Shown here piece after piece: positions 8,989-18,632 of a stretch of 64,000 bases of DNA; positions within the stretch are counted from its first letter, which is position 1; every line of letters begins with the position of its first letter. Position numbers and translations under genes: made by a program. Under the pieces are notes generated by a model that saw only the letters and a list, made by a program, of their open reading frames with translations, did not search any database and was not told the DNA's origin. The DNA lies in contig NZ_NGKU01000001.1 of NCBI RefSeq assembly GCF_002140915.1, positions 1,681,539 to 1,745,538 on the forward strand, written 5' to 3'. Origin of the DNA: Candidatus Enterococcus testudinis. GTDB taxonomy: Bacteria > Bacillota > Bacilli > Lactobacillales > Enterococcaceae.

Positions 8989-9928
8989 ACAATACTTCCT
9001 CTCCGGCAAAAGGAATGTCCACAATATCAAAATCTTTGACGATGAGGGTATCAGGAAACTTCTCTTTTGCTTCATTCGCTAATTCAGTAATGTCTTTGCC
9101 CACATATCTGGCACTGATATGATTCAGTAGTAACTTTTTGACGCCAGCTTCTGCAGCGACCTGTGCCGCTTGGTATGTTGTAGAGTGGAAATAGGCTTTG
9201 GCAAGCTTTGCTTCGGCCTTATTGAACGTACTTTCATGTACAAGTACATCTGCACCTGCTGCAAGAGTCACTGCGTTGCGGCATATGCGGGTATCGCCTA
9301 AAATCGCGACGATCCGCCCTTGTTTGTCTTGACCCAGATAATCAGAACCATTGATCTCACGACCATCTTCTAAGGTCACCGTTTCACCTTTTTTCAAGCG
9401 ACCAAAAACCGGTCCTGGTTTTAACCCCAATGCCAACAGTGCCTCAACTTGTAATTCACCTTTGTGGCTGGCTTCAACGACACGGTAGCCAAAACTTTCG
9501 ATTCCATGATCCAAACGCATACAAGAAACTTCAAACTGTTGGTCCTTAAACAAAACACCTTCGGATTCGATCTCGATCATACGCAAGGGATAGCTAACTT
9601 TTGTTTGAGAAATGCGCAGAATCGTATGGACAAAGTCTTTGATTCCCTTTGGTCCATAGATTTCTAATGGTGTATCGCCCCCTTGGAACGAACGACTGCT
9701 GATCAAACCAGGCAACCCATAGATATGGTCACCATGCAAGTGGGTAATAAAGATTTTTTCAATTTTCCGCGGACGGATCGTTGACCGTAAAATTTGCATC
9801 TGCGTGCCTTCACCACAGTCGAACAGCCAAACCGCATTCCGTTCATCCAACAAGCGCAATGCTGTACTTGTCACATTCCGATGTTTCGCAGGCACACCCG
9901 CGCCTGTACCTAAAAATTCTAATTCCAT
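8978..9928 (-). CDS. rnz: Ribonuclease Z
   Basis: 316-residue metallo-beta-lactamase-fold endonuclease that trims tRNA 3' ends. The zinc motif HLHGDH is at residues 63-68, with further ligands in DHGIES, LGDT and HST regions; the exosite arm [15 protein letters not shown] is present. Start [11 protein letters not shown] at 9928 is chosen over the ATG six codons upstream because AAAGGA sits before it. Overlaps the downstream SDR gene. Confidence 0.95.
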   Translation of the reverse strand: MELEFLGTGAGVPAKHRNVTSTALRLLDERNAVWLFDCGEGTQMQILRSTIRPRKIEKIFITHLHGDHIYGLPGLISSRSFQGGDTPLEIYGPKGIKDFVHTILRISQTKVSYPLRMIEIESEGVLFKDQQFEVSCMRLDHGIESFGYRVVEASHKGELQVEALLALGLKPGPVFGRLKKGETVTLEDGREINGSDYLGQDKQGRIVAILGDTRICRNAVTLAAGADVLVHESTFNKAEAKLAKAYFHSTTYQAAQVAAEAGVKKLLLNHISARYVGKDITELANEAKEKFPDTLIVKDFDIVDIPFAGEEVLYES

Positions 9929-10000
9929 GTGCTTCGTTCCTTTCATCTCTCCACAATTTTAGCGGAAAAGAAAGCAATATGCAATCGAAGCTTCCATCAA

Positions 10001-10576
10001 TCAGTTGGGATCATTTGGTGTATCACCTTGATCATGAGATCTTTTCCAATCCTCTTGGGCACGGACCCGTGCTTGTTCTTCCACTTCTTTGGCTTTTTCG
10101 ATTTCTGTTTCAACTTCTTCGTAATCAAAGCGTGAAATATCGCCACCTAATTCTTGCATAATCAGTTGATTCAATGGACGATTGTCCTCTTCATCCGCCA
10201 ACAATAGCAGTCCTGTATCGCCTACGCCGATTTGTTGGCCCACATGTTCAAATAGTATTTGTGCATTTTGGACCTCTTTGGCATCTCGCGTTGCACCGAT
10301 CATACTACCACCAAACCAGCCCAGCATGATCCCCAGTGGACCGCCAAGAATACCAACCAACATGCCGATCAAACCACCTGTCGATGTCTTGTTGCTGCCG
10401 GTGAAATCAAGAAAATCTTCGATCTTAAATTGATGAACCCCTGTATTCGTGTGGGTCAAGACTGCCATTTGTTCGCCTTTGATCCCACGGCTGGCATGCA
10501 ACTTTTTGACCTCAGAAAAGGCCTGGAAGGCTTTGGCATTGGCATCAAAATTCATTACAATTACACGTTTTGGCAT
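10001..10576 (-). CDS. DUF1269-like protein with glycine-zipper segment
   Basis: 191 residues starting MPKRVIVMNFD (AGGAGTG site upstream of 10576). An N-terminal alpha/beta region is followed by a Gly-rich hydrophobic hairpin at about 67-95 (repeated GxxxG), then an acidic, Gln/Glu-rich helical tail. This matches DUF1269-type stress or membrane-associated proteins, whose function is unknown. It lies between obg and rnz with its own spacing. Confidence 0.65.
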   Translation of the reverse strand: MPKRVIVMNFDANAKAFQAFSEVKKLHASRGIKGEQMAVLTHTNTGVHQFKIEDFLDFTGSNKTSTGGLIGMLVGILGGPLGIMLGWFGGSMIGATRDAKEVQNAQILFEHVGQQIGVGDTGLLLLADEEDNRPLNQLIMQELGGDISRFDYEEVETEIEKAKEVEEQARVRAQEDWKRSHDQGDTPNDPN

Positions 10577-10654
10577 AGAAATCACTCCTATTGATTTTTT
10601 ATAAAACTCTTTTATTTAACAGTATATGATTTAGACAAAAAAATAAACCAAAAA

Positions 10655-10698
10655 ACCGCAAATCACTGTTTTCTTATCGAAAATCAGACATTTGCGGT
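10655..10698 (-). terminator. Terminator after obg
   Basis: ACCGCAAAT (10655-10663) pairs with ATTTGCGGT (10690-10698), with an inner GTTTTC/GAAAA stem. A T-rich stretch follows on the minus strand. Confidence 0.75.
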
Positions 10699-10750
10699 CA
10701 GTAATCATTTATCATGGTGTTATTTTGTCAAATGAAGTTATACAGAGCGA

Positions 10751-12064
10751 TTATTCGACAAATTCAAATTCAAATTCGCCGATGCGAACAATATCGCCAT
10801 CTTTGGCGCCGCGTGCACGCAATGCCTCATCGACACCCATTCCCCGTAATTGACGCGCAAAACGCATCACTGTCTCATCATGATCAAAATTGGTCATTTG
10901 GAAGAGTTTTTCGATCTTATCGCCAGTCAGCACCCATGTGGCATCCGCTTCTCGGTCGATTTGGAATTCAGGTTTATCTGATTTGAAGCCATATTGCACA
11001 ACATCTTCTTCGATTTCTTCATCATATAACAAGAATTCCGGCGTCACTTCAATCAAATCTGCCGTTGCATTCAATAGGCTGTCGATTCCTTTTCTGGTCA
11101 CACCAGAAATCGGGAAAATCATTGGTCCTTCAGCAAATTCATCCGTTTGTTCTTTGGCTAATTGTTCTTTGAAAATCGCTAGATTCTCTTCAGCATCTGG
11201 CATATCCATTTTGTTAGCCACGATGATTTGCGGTCTTTCCAACAAACGCAAATTGTGTGTAGACAATTCCTTGTTAATGGCTAAATAATCCTCATAAGGA
11301 TCTCGACCTTCCATCCCACTCATATCCACCACGTGCAGAATCACGCGCGTTCTTTCGATATGGCGTAAGAATTGTGTGCCTAATCCAACACCCTGAGAGG
11401 CACCTTCGATCAATCCTGGAAGATCGGCGACAGCAAAGCTGCGACCGTCAGAGGTAGTGACCATTCCTAAATTTGGTACCAACGTTGTAAAATGATAGGC
11501 ACCGATTTTTGGTCGCGCCGACGAAATGACTGACAGTAAGGTCGATTTACCCACTGAAGGGAATCCAACCAAACCGACATCTGCAAGAACTTTTAATTCT
11601 AATTCGATTTTTCTTTCTTGACCTGGTTCACCGTTTTCTGCTAATTCCGGTGCCGGATTCTTTGGTGACGCAAAACGAGTATTCCCGCGACCACCACGGC
11701 CGCCTTTGGCAATCACCAATGTTTGGCCTTGCTCGATCAAATCACCCAGCAATGCGCCTGTATCCGCGTCCCGTACAGTTGTTCCTTGGGGTACTTTGAT
11801 ATACGTATCATCTGAGCCGCGGCCATGCATGCCTTTGCTCATTCCGTTCTCCCCTGGTTGTGCTTTAAAATGACGATTGAACCGAAAATCCATCAACGTG
11901 CGCAACCCTTCATCGACAACCAATACAACATCGCCGCCCTGACCGCCATCGCCGCCAGCTGGTCCGCCATCGGGTACATATTTTTCTCGGCGGAATGCGA
12001 CCATACCGTCGCCGCCTTTACCCGCTTTCACATCGATCGTTACTTGATCTAAAAACATGGACAT
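10751..12064 (-). CDS. obg: GTPase Obg (CgtA)
   Basis: 437-residue essential ribosome-associated GTPase linked to 50S maturation and stress. Glycine-rich OBG domain (1-160), G domain with GFPSVGKS (167-174), DLPG and NKMD, then an OCT domain from about residue 360 (ending EFEFEFVE). ATG 12064 follows GGAGG at 7 bp. Full length for Firmicutes Obg. Confidence 0.97.
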   Translation of the reverse strand: MSMFLDQVTIDVKAGKGGDGMVAFRREKYVPDGGPAGGDGGQGGDVVLVVDEGLRTLMDFRFNRHFKAQPGENGMSKGMHGRGSDDTYIKVPQGTTVRDADTGALLGDLIEQGQTLVIAKGGRGGRGNTRFASPKNPAPELAENGEPGQERKIELELKVLADVGLVGFPSVGKSTLLSVISSARPKIGAYHFTTLVPNLGMVTTSDGRSFAVADLPGLIEGASQGVGLGTQFLRHIERTRVILHVVDMSGMEGRDPYEDYLAINKELSTHNLRLLERPQIIVANKMDMPDAEENLAIFKEQLAKEQTDEFAEGPMIFPISGVTRKGIDSLLNATADLIEVTPEFLLYDEEIEEDVVQYGFKSDKPEFQIDREADATWVLTGDKIEKLFQMTNFDHDETVMRFARQLRGMGVDEALRARGAKDGDIVRIGEFEFEFVE

Positions 12065-12258
12065 GATTTGTCCTCCATTCTATTTATTGCTACCTTCTGT
12101 TTATTTGATTATCAGTTATCCCACAGATCGTGGTTCCTATTTCTCTTATAAGAAAGCCTATTTTATTGTAACGACCGAAAGGGTTTTTGTCCATCTTTTC
12201 CTTTGATTTCCTTTCGTTTCCCTGAATTCTTAACGCTTTTGTGAGGTACCATGAAAAA

Positions 12259-12285
12259 ATGGCGCCTCGCTAGCGAGACACCATT
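12259..12285 (-). terminator. Terminator after alpha/beta hydrolase gene
   Basis: AATGGTGTCTCGC / GCGAGGCGCCATT stem (minus strand, wobble pairs) followed by a T run. Confidence 0.85.
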
Positions 12286-12299
12286 GAGCAAGACCCGAT

Positions 12300-13247
12300 T
12301 TATTTATGATCATATTTCGCCAGAAAAGCGGCAATTTTTTCTTTATAGGCTTCTGGATCCATCTTGTAACTTTTGGCATGTTCTGCACCTGCCACGACCC
12401 ATTTTTCTTTAGGCCCATTCGTTGCTTGATATAAAGTGTCCAGCATCTCATAAGGGACAAAGGTATCCGCATCGCCGTGGATAAAGAACATCGGCAGGGT
12501 GTTTTTTTCCAATTGTTTGACCGCATCGGCTTCACCAAACCAATAACCAGCCCGCATCTTCGTCACCAAACTCGTGACATTCATCAAGGGAAATGCCGGC
12601 AGATCAAATAATTGATCCAACTGATAGCCTAATTCCGCATTGACCGACGTATAGCCGCAATCTTCGATGATCGACGTCACATTGTCCGGCAACTCTTCAC
12701 CGCTGGTCATCATGACCGTCGCCGCCCCCATACTGATTCCGAATAAAGTAATGGTTTCTTCAGGGCCATTCTTGTCGATGATTTGATTGATCCATTGCAG
12801 ATAGTCTTTGCGCTCTGGCCAGCCAAAGCCGATATAATCTCCTTCGCTCTCCCCATGCCCTCTGGCATCAGGAACCAGCACGTTGTAGCCCAGATCATGA
12901 TAAATCTTCGCATAATCTGCCATTGTTTCAGCGTTCCCCATATAGCCATGGGCAATGATTGCTGTTTTACCTGCAGGTGTTTCAGCAGGCAAATAAATGG
13001 CTGATAATGTCAACCCATCTTCACTGGTCAAGACATACATGTCGCGATTATCCGGATCTTTGAACCAGGCTTCATTGCTGTCTTTGCTTGAGCTTTCATC
13101 GGTTCCCGGTGTATCTCCTTCCAGAAAGTCTTTTTCCGAAGGAACCACCGCATAGTGATAAAAATAATTACCGGCAAAACCTAAGCCAATCATTACCAAA
13201 AGCAAAACACCAATCAATATTCTCCAACGCCACTTCACTTGCTTCAC
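12300..13247 (-). CDS. Membrane-anchored alpha/beta hydrolase
   Basis: 315 residues. An N-terminal signal-anchor (10-32) precedes an exported alpha/beta-hydrolase domain. Oxyanion HGYMGN (100-105), nucleophile Ser172 in GISMGA, acid in HGDADTFVP near 258 and His in AEHAKSY near 290. Similar to the YqkD/Bem46-type serine hydrolases of Firmicutes; substrate unknown. Monocistronic with its own terminator. Confidence 0.88.
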   Translation of the reverse strand: MKQVKWRWRILIGVLLLVMIGLGFAGNYFYHYAVVPSEKDFLEGDTPGTDESSSKDSNEAWFKDPDNRDMYVLTSEDGLTLSAIYLPAETPAGKTAIIAHGYMGNAETMADYAKIYHDLGYNVLVPDARGHGESEGDYIGFGWPERKDYLQWINQIIDKNGPEETITLFGISMGAATVMMTSGEELPDNVTSIIEDCGYTSVNAELGYQLDQLFDLPAFPLMNVTSLVTKMRAGYWFGEADAVKQLEKNTLPMFFIHGDADTFVPYEMLDTLYQATNGPKEKWVVAGAEHAKSYKMDPEAYKEKIAAFLAKYDHK

Positions 13248-13394
13248 GTCCTTATCACCTTATTTACATAATTATATTATCGCAACTATCAATATGTGTT
13301 TTGATTCTTTTCATAAAATACCGTTTTTGATTGGTATTTGTCAACTTGTTACGATAGCGCTAGTCTATTTTCTTGTAATGAAGCACAGCATATA

Positions 13395-13420
13395 AGCATA
13401 CCTAAGCGAATAGGTATGCT
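13395..13420 (-). terminator. Hairpin after mupG
   Basis: Perfect 10-bp stem AGCATACCTA / TAGGTATGCT around AGCGAA, inside a longer imperfect AGCACA...TGTGCT repeat. The T run on the minus strand is weak, so termination is plausible but less sure. Confidence 0.55.
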
Positions 13421-13435
13421 TTCATGTTGTGCTAT

Positions 13436-14527
13436 TTATTTGTTTTCAGCCAACTTGAAGCTTGACCATGGTTTCAAGAAATCTAATAAGAATAATTCTT
13501 CATCAGTGATTTTTCCAACGACATTGACCCGGCCGTCGTTTTTCATGTCTTTCAATGCGATTTGGGTTTCGCCTTTGTATTGTCCGTAGCCTTCATTATC
13601 GATCAAGACATCACCGCGGACCATATCATTGGTATCATGCGCTGGGAAATCTTTGTCTTTATAGTAAACGCGCGTCATAGTTGAACGCAAAATATACTCT
13701 GAGCGGTCTCCACGGTAGCTGTGCAAATTGTCAAAAAGACATACACGCTCATTTTCGGTGATGCCCTCTGTGACATCGATTCGTAATGTTGGATAATCCG
13801 CATTGAAGGCCTCGGCCATTGCTGCCAATTCGGCTTCAGAAGCATAAGCATTCCCAACTGAAATATCATCGATCAAGCCAGTAAGCAGCAAATGTTTGAC
13901 TTGTGTCGCAATAGGTAGATCACGATGATCTTCAAGTGAACATAATCCATCTTGTGTTGGCCAAGGACCAAAATCAGCCGCATGAGAATTCACAAATGCC
14001 ATCGTGTTCAAATTATATTTCCGGAATTTTTCGGAGCAGAATACAAAATGATCATACCCTAATCCAGAATAGCGATGCGGATAAAAATTATGTGAACCCA
14101 ATAAATTATCGGTATTAGGTGAATAACTCATAATATTGTCAACATATCCAGTACCAGAACTCATATTGATCTCAATTTTGATTCCATATGGATTACGTGT
14201 CATCTTGGCTTCTTCGGCACCGGTAAAACCAATGTCCAAACGCACGCCATACGCGCCCATTTCATCAAAGAATGATAGATCATCATAAGAAATCCCTAAC
14301 TGTTCAAACAAGCCAGGATTGATATCCACCATGACTTCCATGCCTAATTCGTTGGCGTAATCTACCACTTGTTTAAAATCAGCCAAGACTTTCTCTTTGT
14401 CATCGTTGATTTGCAACAAACTTGTAAACACGCGTGTAAAGCCATATCGATGCGCCAAGTCTAAATACGCTTTGTCCTTTTCGAATGTTGACCGTTCTGG
14501 ATAAATCGAAATACCTAATTTTCCCAT
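13436..14527 (-). CDS. mupG: 6-phospho-N-acetylmuramidase MupG (DUF871)
   Basis: 363 residues, starting MGKLGISIYPE after an AGGAGG site (ATG 14527; the TTG one codon earlier is less likely). It matches the DUF871 family, whose S. aureus member MupG cleaves MurNAc-6P-GlcNAc taken up by a MurP-type PTS during cell-wall recycling. Seen here: TIM-barrel-like N-terminal part (GISIYPER, FTRVFTSLL, VDINPG, GVRLDIGF, NFYPHRYSGL) and a beta-rich C-terminal part. No murP PTS or murQ gene is beside it, so the pathway partners lie elsewhere. Confidence 0.85.
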   Translation of the reverse strand: MGKLGISIYPERSTFEKDKAYLDLAHRYGFTRVFTSLLQINDDKEKVLADFKQVVDYANELGMEVMVDINPGLFEQLGISYDDLSFFDEMGAYGVRLDIGFTGAEEAKMTRNPYGIKIEINMSSGTGYVDNIMSYSPNTDNLLGSHNFYPHRYSGLGYDHFVFCSEKFRKYNLNTMAFVNSHAADFGPWPTQDGLCSLEDHRDLPIATQVKHLLLTGLIDDISVGNAYASEAELAAMAEAFNADYPTLRIDVTEGITENERVCLFDNLHSYRGDRSEYILRSTMTRVYYKDKDFPAHDTNDMVRGDVLIDNEGYGQYKGETQIALKDMKNDGRVNVVGKITDEELFLLDFLKPWSSFKLAENK

Positions 14528-14708
14528 CAAAAAACCTCCTGTAATTTTCTATCCGTTAGATACAATGTATCCTCTTTCATTATACCAAACATTCAAAAAG
14601 TGGTCTACACCTTTGAGTAAACAACGAACCAACGGGACAAAATCTGCGCTTTCATCCCCTCTTCTTTTTTGTTATCATAAAGGTATTGATCAAGGAAGGA
14701 TTGAAACG

Positions 14709-15446
14709 ATGAAAAAATGGATATATTTGCTTTCAGCTGCCACCAGTCTTTTATTATTTGCAGCTTGCAGCAATGGCACGACAAACAACACTGAGACAGC
14801 AGAAAGTACGACCACCTCTGAATCAGTAGATCTGAACGCCTTAGAATTGCCTCAATTGGAAACAGAAATCCAAGAAAATGAAGACGTGGTTGAGATGGTC
14901 ACCGGTGAAGGAACCATCAAGATCAAGCTTTTCCCAGATTTAGCACCGAAAGCTGTCGAGAATTTTATGACCCACGCCAAAGATGGCTACTATGACGGTG
15001 TCACATTCCACCGTGTGATTGAAGAATTTATGATCCAAGGTGGAGATCCTGAGGGCGATGGTACCGGCGGAGAAAGCATCTGGGGCGAAGGCTTCGGTGA
15101 AGAGATCTCAAACCAGCTTTACCATATTCGCGGTGCATTAGCAATGGCGAAGTCAAGTCAACCCAACAGTCAAGGCAGTCAATTCTATATCGTCCAAAAC
15201 GATCAGGATGTGTCTGATGGCTTAGCTATCCAGCATTATCCACAAAAAATCATTGATGCGTATAAAAATGGCGGTACACCGAATTTAGACTTTAATTATA
15301 CGGTCTTCGGCCAAGTGATCGACGGCATGGATGTTGTCGATAAAATCGCTCAAGCTGAAACCACTGCATCAGCTACGGGAGAAGATTCTACACCAGTTGA
15401 TCCTGTCAAAATCGAAAAAATCACGATCATCCAAGAAGCCAAATAA
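14709..15446 (+). CDS. Cyclophilin-type peptidyl-prolyl isomerase lipoprotein
   Basis: 245 residues. Lipoprotein signal (MKKWIYLL...) with lipobox FAAC and acylated Cys20, then a Ser/Thr/Glu-rich linker and a cyclophilin domain (about 60-240) with FHRVIEEFMIQGGDPEGDG, GALAMAKSSQPNSQGSQFYI and FGQVIDGMDVV. Speeds prolyl isomerisation in extracellular protein folding. ATG 14709 follows AAGGAAGG; the frame extends 48 codons upstream without support. Ends at a terminator shared with the convergent fabN/fabZ gene. Confidence 0.93.
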   Translation: MKKWIYLLSAATSLLLFAACSNGTTNNTETAESTTTSESVDLNALELPQLETEIQENEDVVEMVTGEGTIKIKLFPDLAPKAVENFMTHAKDGYYDGVTFHRVIEEFMIQGGDPEGDGTGGESIWGEGFGEEISNQLYHIRGALAMAKSSQPNSQGSQFYIVQNDQDVSDGLAIQHYPQKIIDAYKNGGTPNLDFNYTVFGQVIDGMDVVDKIAQAETTASATGEDSTPVDPVKIEKITIIQEAK

Positions 15447-15450
15447 ACAA

Positions 15451-15490
15451 AATGCCAGCTCATCTCCTATCAGGAAAAAATGCTGGCATT
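15451..15490. terminator. Terminator after cyclophilin gene
   Basis: AATGCCAGC (15451-15459) pairs with GCTGGCATT (15482-15490); a T run follows on the plus strand and A residues precede, so it may work in both directions. Confidence 0.88.
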
Positions 15491-15493
15491 TTT

Positions 15494-15934
15494 TTATTTT
15501 TGTTCCCCAACAATAAAGGTGAACTCGCATTCAGCGACTTTTTTATCTTCGACAGTCGCCACAGCATCAGCTGTACCAACAGAACCTTTGATTTTTTTGA
15601 TTTCAAAAACAAGTTTCATTGTATCGCCAGGGACAACTTTTTGACGGAATTTTGCTTTGTTGATACCGCCTATATATGCTGTACGTCCTTGGAACTCTTC
15701 AGATTTTAAGATGAGGATCGATCCAGCTTGTGCTAAGGTTTCCAAAATCAACGCACCGGGCATCACTGGATTCCCTGGAAAATGACCTTGGAAAAAATCT
15801 TCATTGATCGTGACATTCTTCGTTGCAATAATTTTTTTGCCAGATTCGATTTCATCTACATAATCAATATAAATAATTGGGTAACGATTTGGAATCAAAT
15901 CCATGACTTCTGTTTCAGTCAATAATTTTTTCAT
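15494..15934 (-). CDS. fabZ: 3-hydroxyacyl-ACP dehydratase, FabZ/FabN type
   Basis: 146-residue hot-dog enzyme with catalytic His51 (GHFPGNPVMPG) and Glu65 (LETLAQ). It removes water from 3-hydroxyacyl-ACP in fatty acid synthesis. In Enterococcus faecalis the dehydratase gene next to fabI encodes FabN, which also isomerises trans-2 to cis-3 decenoyl-ACP to start unsaturated fatty acids. The same adjacency here makes FabN the better guess, but FabZ and FabN cannot be told apart safely by eye. A FabT-like operator lies just upstream. Confidence 0.9.
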   Translation of the reverse strand: MKKLLTETEVMDLIPNRYPIIYIDYVDEIESGKKIIATKNVTINEDFFQGHFPGNPVMPGALILETLAQAGSILILKSEEFQGRTAYIGGINKAKFRQKVVPGDTMKLVFEIKKIKGSVGTADAVATVEDKKVAECEFTFIVGEQK

Positions 15935-15965
15935 GGTTTCCCTTCCTTGCTTAAAAATAGTTTAT

Positions 15966-15982
15966 AGTTTGATTATCAAAGT
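15966..15982 (-). promoter_or_regulatory. FabT-like operator at fabN/fabZ promoter
   Basis: AGTTTGATTATCAAAGT is a near-perfect match to the FabT palindrome (AGTTTGA-N2/3-TCAAACT). It lies directly downstream of a minus-strand promoter candidate TTGCCA-N17-TACTTT, where bound FabT:acyl-ACP would block transcription. Confidence 0.75.
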
Positions 15983-16030
15983 ATCATAGTTCTGATAAAT
16001 TGGCAACTTATTTTTTATCTAGAAAAAAAT

Positions 16031-16062
16031 AGTTTGACAATCAAACAATTATGCATAATAAT
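16031..16062 (+). promoter_or_regulatory. fabI promoter with FabT-like operator
   Basis: AGTTTGACAATCAAACA (16031-16047) is a second FabT-like palindrome. It contains a consensus -35 TTGACA (16034-16039); an AT-rich TAATAAT -10 region follows at 16056-16062. Repression of fabI by long-chain acyl-ACP through FabT is inferred. Confidence 0.75.
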
Positions 16063-16136
16063 TAGAAATCAAGAGCATCTCGTGCTCTATTTGTCATTAT
16101 ACTTATTGATTGTAGATATTATTAAGGAGTGGAATT

Positions 16137-16892
16137 ATGAGTTTTTTAACTGGAAAAAAAATCGTCGTTATGGGCGTTGCCAATAAACGCAGTATTGCGT
16201 GGGGCTGTGCACAAGCATTGAAGCAACAAGGCGCTGAAGTCATCTATACGTATCAAAATGATCGAATGAAAAAACCATTGGAACGTTTGTTGGATGAAGG
16301 TGAATTCACTGTTGAATGTGATGTAGCCAATGATGAAAGCATCGCTGCTGCCTTTGAGACTGTCAAAGCTTATGCCGGTCAAATCGATGGCGTTGTCCAC
16401 GCTGTGGCATATGCCAACAAAGAAGATCTTTCTGGAGATATTTTGAATATTTCCCGTGATGGTTATGCCTTGGCACAAGATATCAGCAGCTATTCCCTTA
16501 TTGCTGTGACCAAATATGCCAAACCGATCTTGACTGAGAATGCCGGTATTGTGACCCTTTCTTATCTTGGCGCTGAACGTGCTGTACCGAATTACAACAT
16601 GATGGGGATCGCCAAAGCTGCATTAGAATCAAGTGTCCGTTATTTAGCTGCTGAATTGTCTCCACAAAAAATTCGCGTCAACGCGATTTCTGCTGGTGCA
16701 ATCAAAACTTTGGCTGTCACTGGTGTCAAAGACTATCAAAAACTGATCCAATTATCAGAAGACCGGACGCCAGACCATGTCGGTGTGACGATTGAGGAAG
16801 TCGGCAACACTTGTGCCTTTTTGATCAGCCCGTTATCCAGCGGTATCATTGGTGAAGTCATCTTTGTTGATAAAGGTGTTCATCTATCATAA
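16137..16892 (+). CDS. fabI: Enoyl-ACP reductase (NADH) FabI
   Basis: 251 residues, last reductive step of each fatty acid elongation cycle. FabI-type SDR: GVANKRSIAWG (13-23) binds NADH, catalytic Tyr143/Tyr153 and Lys160 (Y-x6-K). Target of triclosan in the family. AAGGAG site, own promoter with FabT-like operator, and terminator. Divergent from the dehydratase gene. Confidence 0.96.
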   Translation: MSFLTGKKIVVMGVANKRSIAWGCAQALKQQGAEVIYTYQNDRMKKPLERLLDEGEFTVECDVANDESIAAAFETVKAYAGQIDGVVHAVAYANKEDLSGDILNISRDGYALAQDISSYSLIAVTKYAKPILTENAGIVTLSYLGAERAVPNYNMMGIAKAALESSVRYLAAELSPQKIRVNAISAGAIKTLAVTGVKDYQKLIQLSEDRTPDHVGVTIEEVGNTCAFLISPLSSGIIGEVIFVDKGVHLS

Positions 16893-16920
16893 ACTTGCAT
16901 AAACTTGATCAAACGATTAT

Positions 16921-16955
16921 CTAGACTGTCTTGATGAAAGACAGTCTATTTTTTA
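16921..16955 (+). terminator. Terminator after fabI
   Basis: TAGACTGTCTT / AGACAGTCTA stem followed by TTTTTTA. Confidence 0.88.
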
Positions 16956-16985
16956 TTTGAATTCTCTTATCATAAATAAGTATTT

Positions 16986-17014
16986 TTGCATTTGTCGGCT
17001 TTCTTCGTTAAAAT
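16986..17014 (+). promoter_or_regulatory. mscS promoter
   Basis: TTGCAT (16986-16991), 17 bp, TAAAAT (17009-17014), 28 bp before the start codon. Confidence 0.6.
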
Positions 17015-17041
17015 AAAAGCACTACATTTTGGAGGTAATCT

Positions 17042-17959
17042 ATGAAACGACTTATTCTTGCAGCATCCACCACCGACTCATCTGGATCAAGCATCACTGA
17101 GCCTGCTGCGGCTCAACTAAATGCAATCCAAAAGTGGTGGTTGTCCATTAACTGGGAGGAGATCGTTGGGCTTTTGATCCAAAAAGCGTTAATGCTTTTC
17201 TTTCTCTTGATTTTATTCGGTATTCTATTAAAAGTCAGCAATATGGTGATCGACCGCGTTTATCGATCCTATGAAAAGAAAGCCACTTTCAACGCGAGTC
17301 GAATCAATACGATCCATACCCTGATTCGCAATATCGTTCATTACTCTTTAGGCTTTTTCTTCGTCTATGCACTTCTTTCGACAATTGGCGTGCCTGTCGG
17401 TTCACTCCTTGCAGGTGCCGGGATCGTCGGTGTTGCGCTTGGTTTAGGCGCCCAAGGCTTTATGAATGATCTGATCACTGGTTTTTTCATTATCACGGAA
17501 CAGCAAATTAATGTGGGTGATTATATCCGCTTGACCAATCTGACGTTAGAAGGAACAGTGACGAATGTCGGTATCCGGACAGTTCAGTTGAAATCGGTTG
17601 ATGGTACGGTTCATTATATTCCCAATCGCAACATTACCACTATCAGCAATACCTCGAGAGCCAATATGCAAGTGGTCGTAGACGTCCGTATCTTGCCTTC
17701 TGAAGGCTTAGATGATATTCGCAGTATCATTGAAGAAGTCAATCAAATGATCGCGGCACAACACGAAGCAGAGATCCAAACCGCTCCTACCGTCTTCGGT
17801 CTGGTCGATCTGGGCAACAACAACTTTGCGATTCGCTCAACAATGTATGTGACCAACGGTACGCAATGGAAATTAAAAGAAGAATTTCTAGCTGCCTCCA
17901 TCGATGCCTTGACCGCAAAAGGCTATACCATACCGAATGCACCCATTGTAGGTATCTAA
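17042..17959 (+). CDS. mscS: Small-conductance mechanosensitive channel (MscS family)
   Basis: 305 residues. Membrane segments near 45-70, 100-118 and the pore-lining TM3 (about 120-150) with the Gly/Ala-rich GAGIVGVALGLGAQGFMND helix, followed by the beta domain (INVGDYIRL, GTVTNVGIRT, IPNRNI) and a C-terminal alpha/beta cage. Releases solutes during hypo-osmotic shock. Similar to YkuT/YnaI-size members. GGAGG site 7 bp before ATG. Confidence 0.93.
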   Translation: MKRLILAASTTDSSGSSITEPAAAQLNAIQKWWLSINWEEIVGLLIQKALMLFFLLILFGILLKVSNMVIDRVYRSYEKKATFNASRINTIHTLIRNIVHYSLGFFFVYALLSTIGVPVGSLLAGAGIVGVALGLGAQGFMNDLITGFFIITEQQINVGDYIRLTNLTLEGTVTNVGIRTVQLKSVDGTVHYIPNRNITTISNTSRANMQVVVDVRILPSEGLDDIRSIIEEVNQMIAAQHEAEIQTAPTVFGLVDLGNNNFAIRSTMYVTNGTQWKLKEEFLAASIDALTAKGYTIPNAPIVGI

Positions 17960-18006
17960 CAAAACACCCCCAACCGCTAGCTTCGCTAACAGTTGGGGGT
18001 GTTTTG
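17960..18006. terminator. Bidirectional terminator between mscS and cbpB
   Basis: AAAACACCCCCAAC / GTTGGGGGTGTTTT perfect arms around a GC-rich loop; serves both convergent genes. Confidence 0.93.
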
Positions 18007-18019
18007 TGCATGATCTCTT

Positions 18020-18538
18020 TTAGACCACATGCAATGTTTCAGTGGGATTTGGTGTTTCTTCTTTCGAGATCAACAGATAACGTCTTTCCAGCTCATGGGC
18101 GAGATGGTTGACTGATTTCAATATTTCTTTGCGGGTCATGATGCCGACAAACACTTTATCCTCATCAACGATCGGTAAAAATGCTTGATCCACTAAATGA
18201 TGCAACATGTCTTCCAAGTCGCCGTCTGCTTTGATACAAGCAACATTGACTTCCATCACATCTGCAACTGTCAATCCGTCAATATTGTCCATGCTGAATC
18301 CAGTAAGATCCATCATTTTCTCGACGATGTTAGATAAACTGATCAAGCCGACCAAATGATCTTCACTGTCTAACACTGGAATCTTTGAATACCCTACTTT
18401 CGATAAAACAAGCAGTGCATGACTCAATGGATGATTATAAAATACAGATGCCACATTTTCTGCTGGTACCAAAAAATTCTCTTGATTTTCGAGTAAAATT
18501 TTCTCTACGGTTGGTCCTATCAATCTAACTGCCTCCAT
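18020..18538 (-). CDS. cbpB: CBS-domain protein CbpB (DarB/YkuL type)
   Basis: 172-residue protein of two CBS domains (about 15-75 and 88-145) with short flanks. Relatives CbpB of Listeria and DarB of Bacillus bind c-di-AMP and, when free of it, stimulate Rel and other partners. The position downstream of murI - rph/rdgB - yfcE-like is conserved in Lactobacillales. Length and order fit this family rather than a transporter-linked CBS protein; ligand binding is inferred. Confidence 0.8.
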   Translation of the reverse strand: MEAVRLIGPTVEKILLENQENFLVPAENVASVFYNHPLSHALLVLSKVGYSKIPVLDSEDHLVGLISLSNIVEKMMDLTGFSMDNIDGLTVADVMEVNVACIKADGDLEDMLHHLVDQAFLPIVDEDKVFVGIMTRKEILKSVNHLAHELERRYLLISKEETPNPTETLHVV

Positions 18539-18632
18539 TTCACAACTACCCTCTTATTTTAGCTGAAAATGAGAAAATAAGGACCCTCGTTGTAAAATTA
18601 TAATGAAATTTTTACTTTTTGATGCCGTTTTC

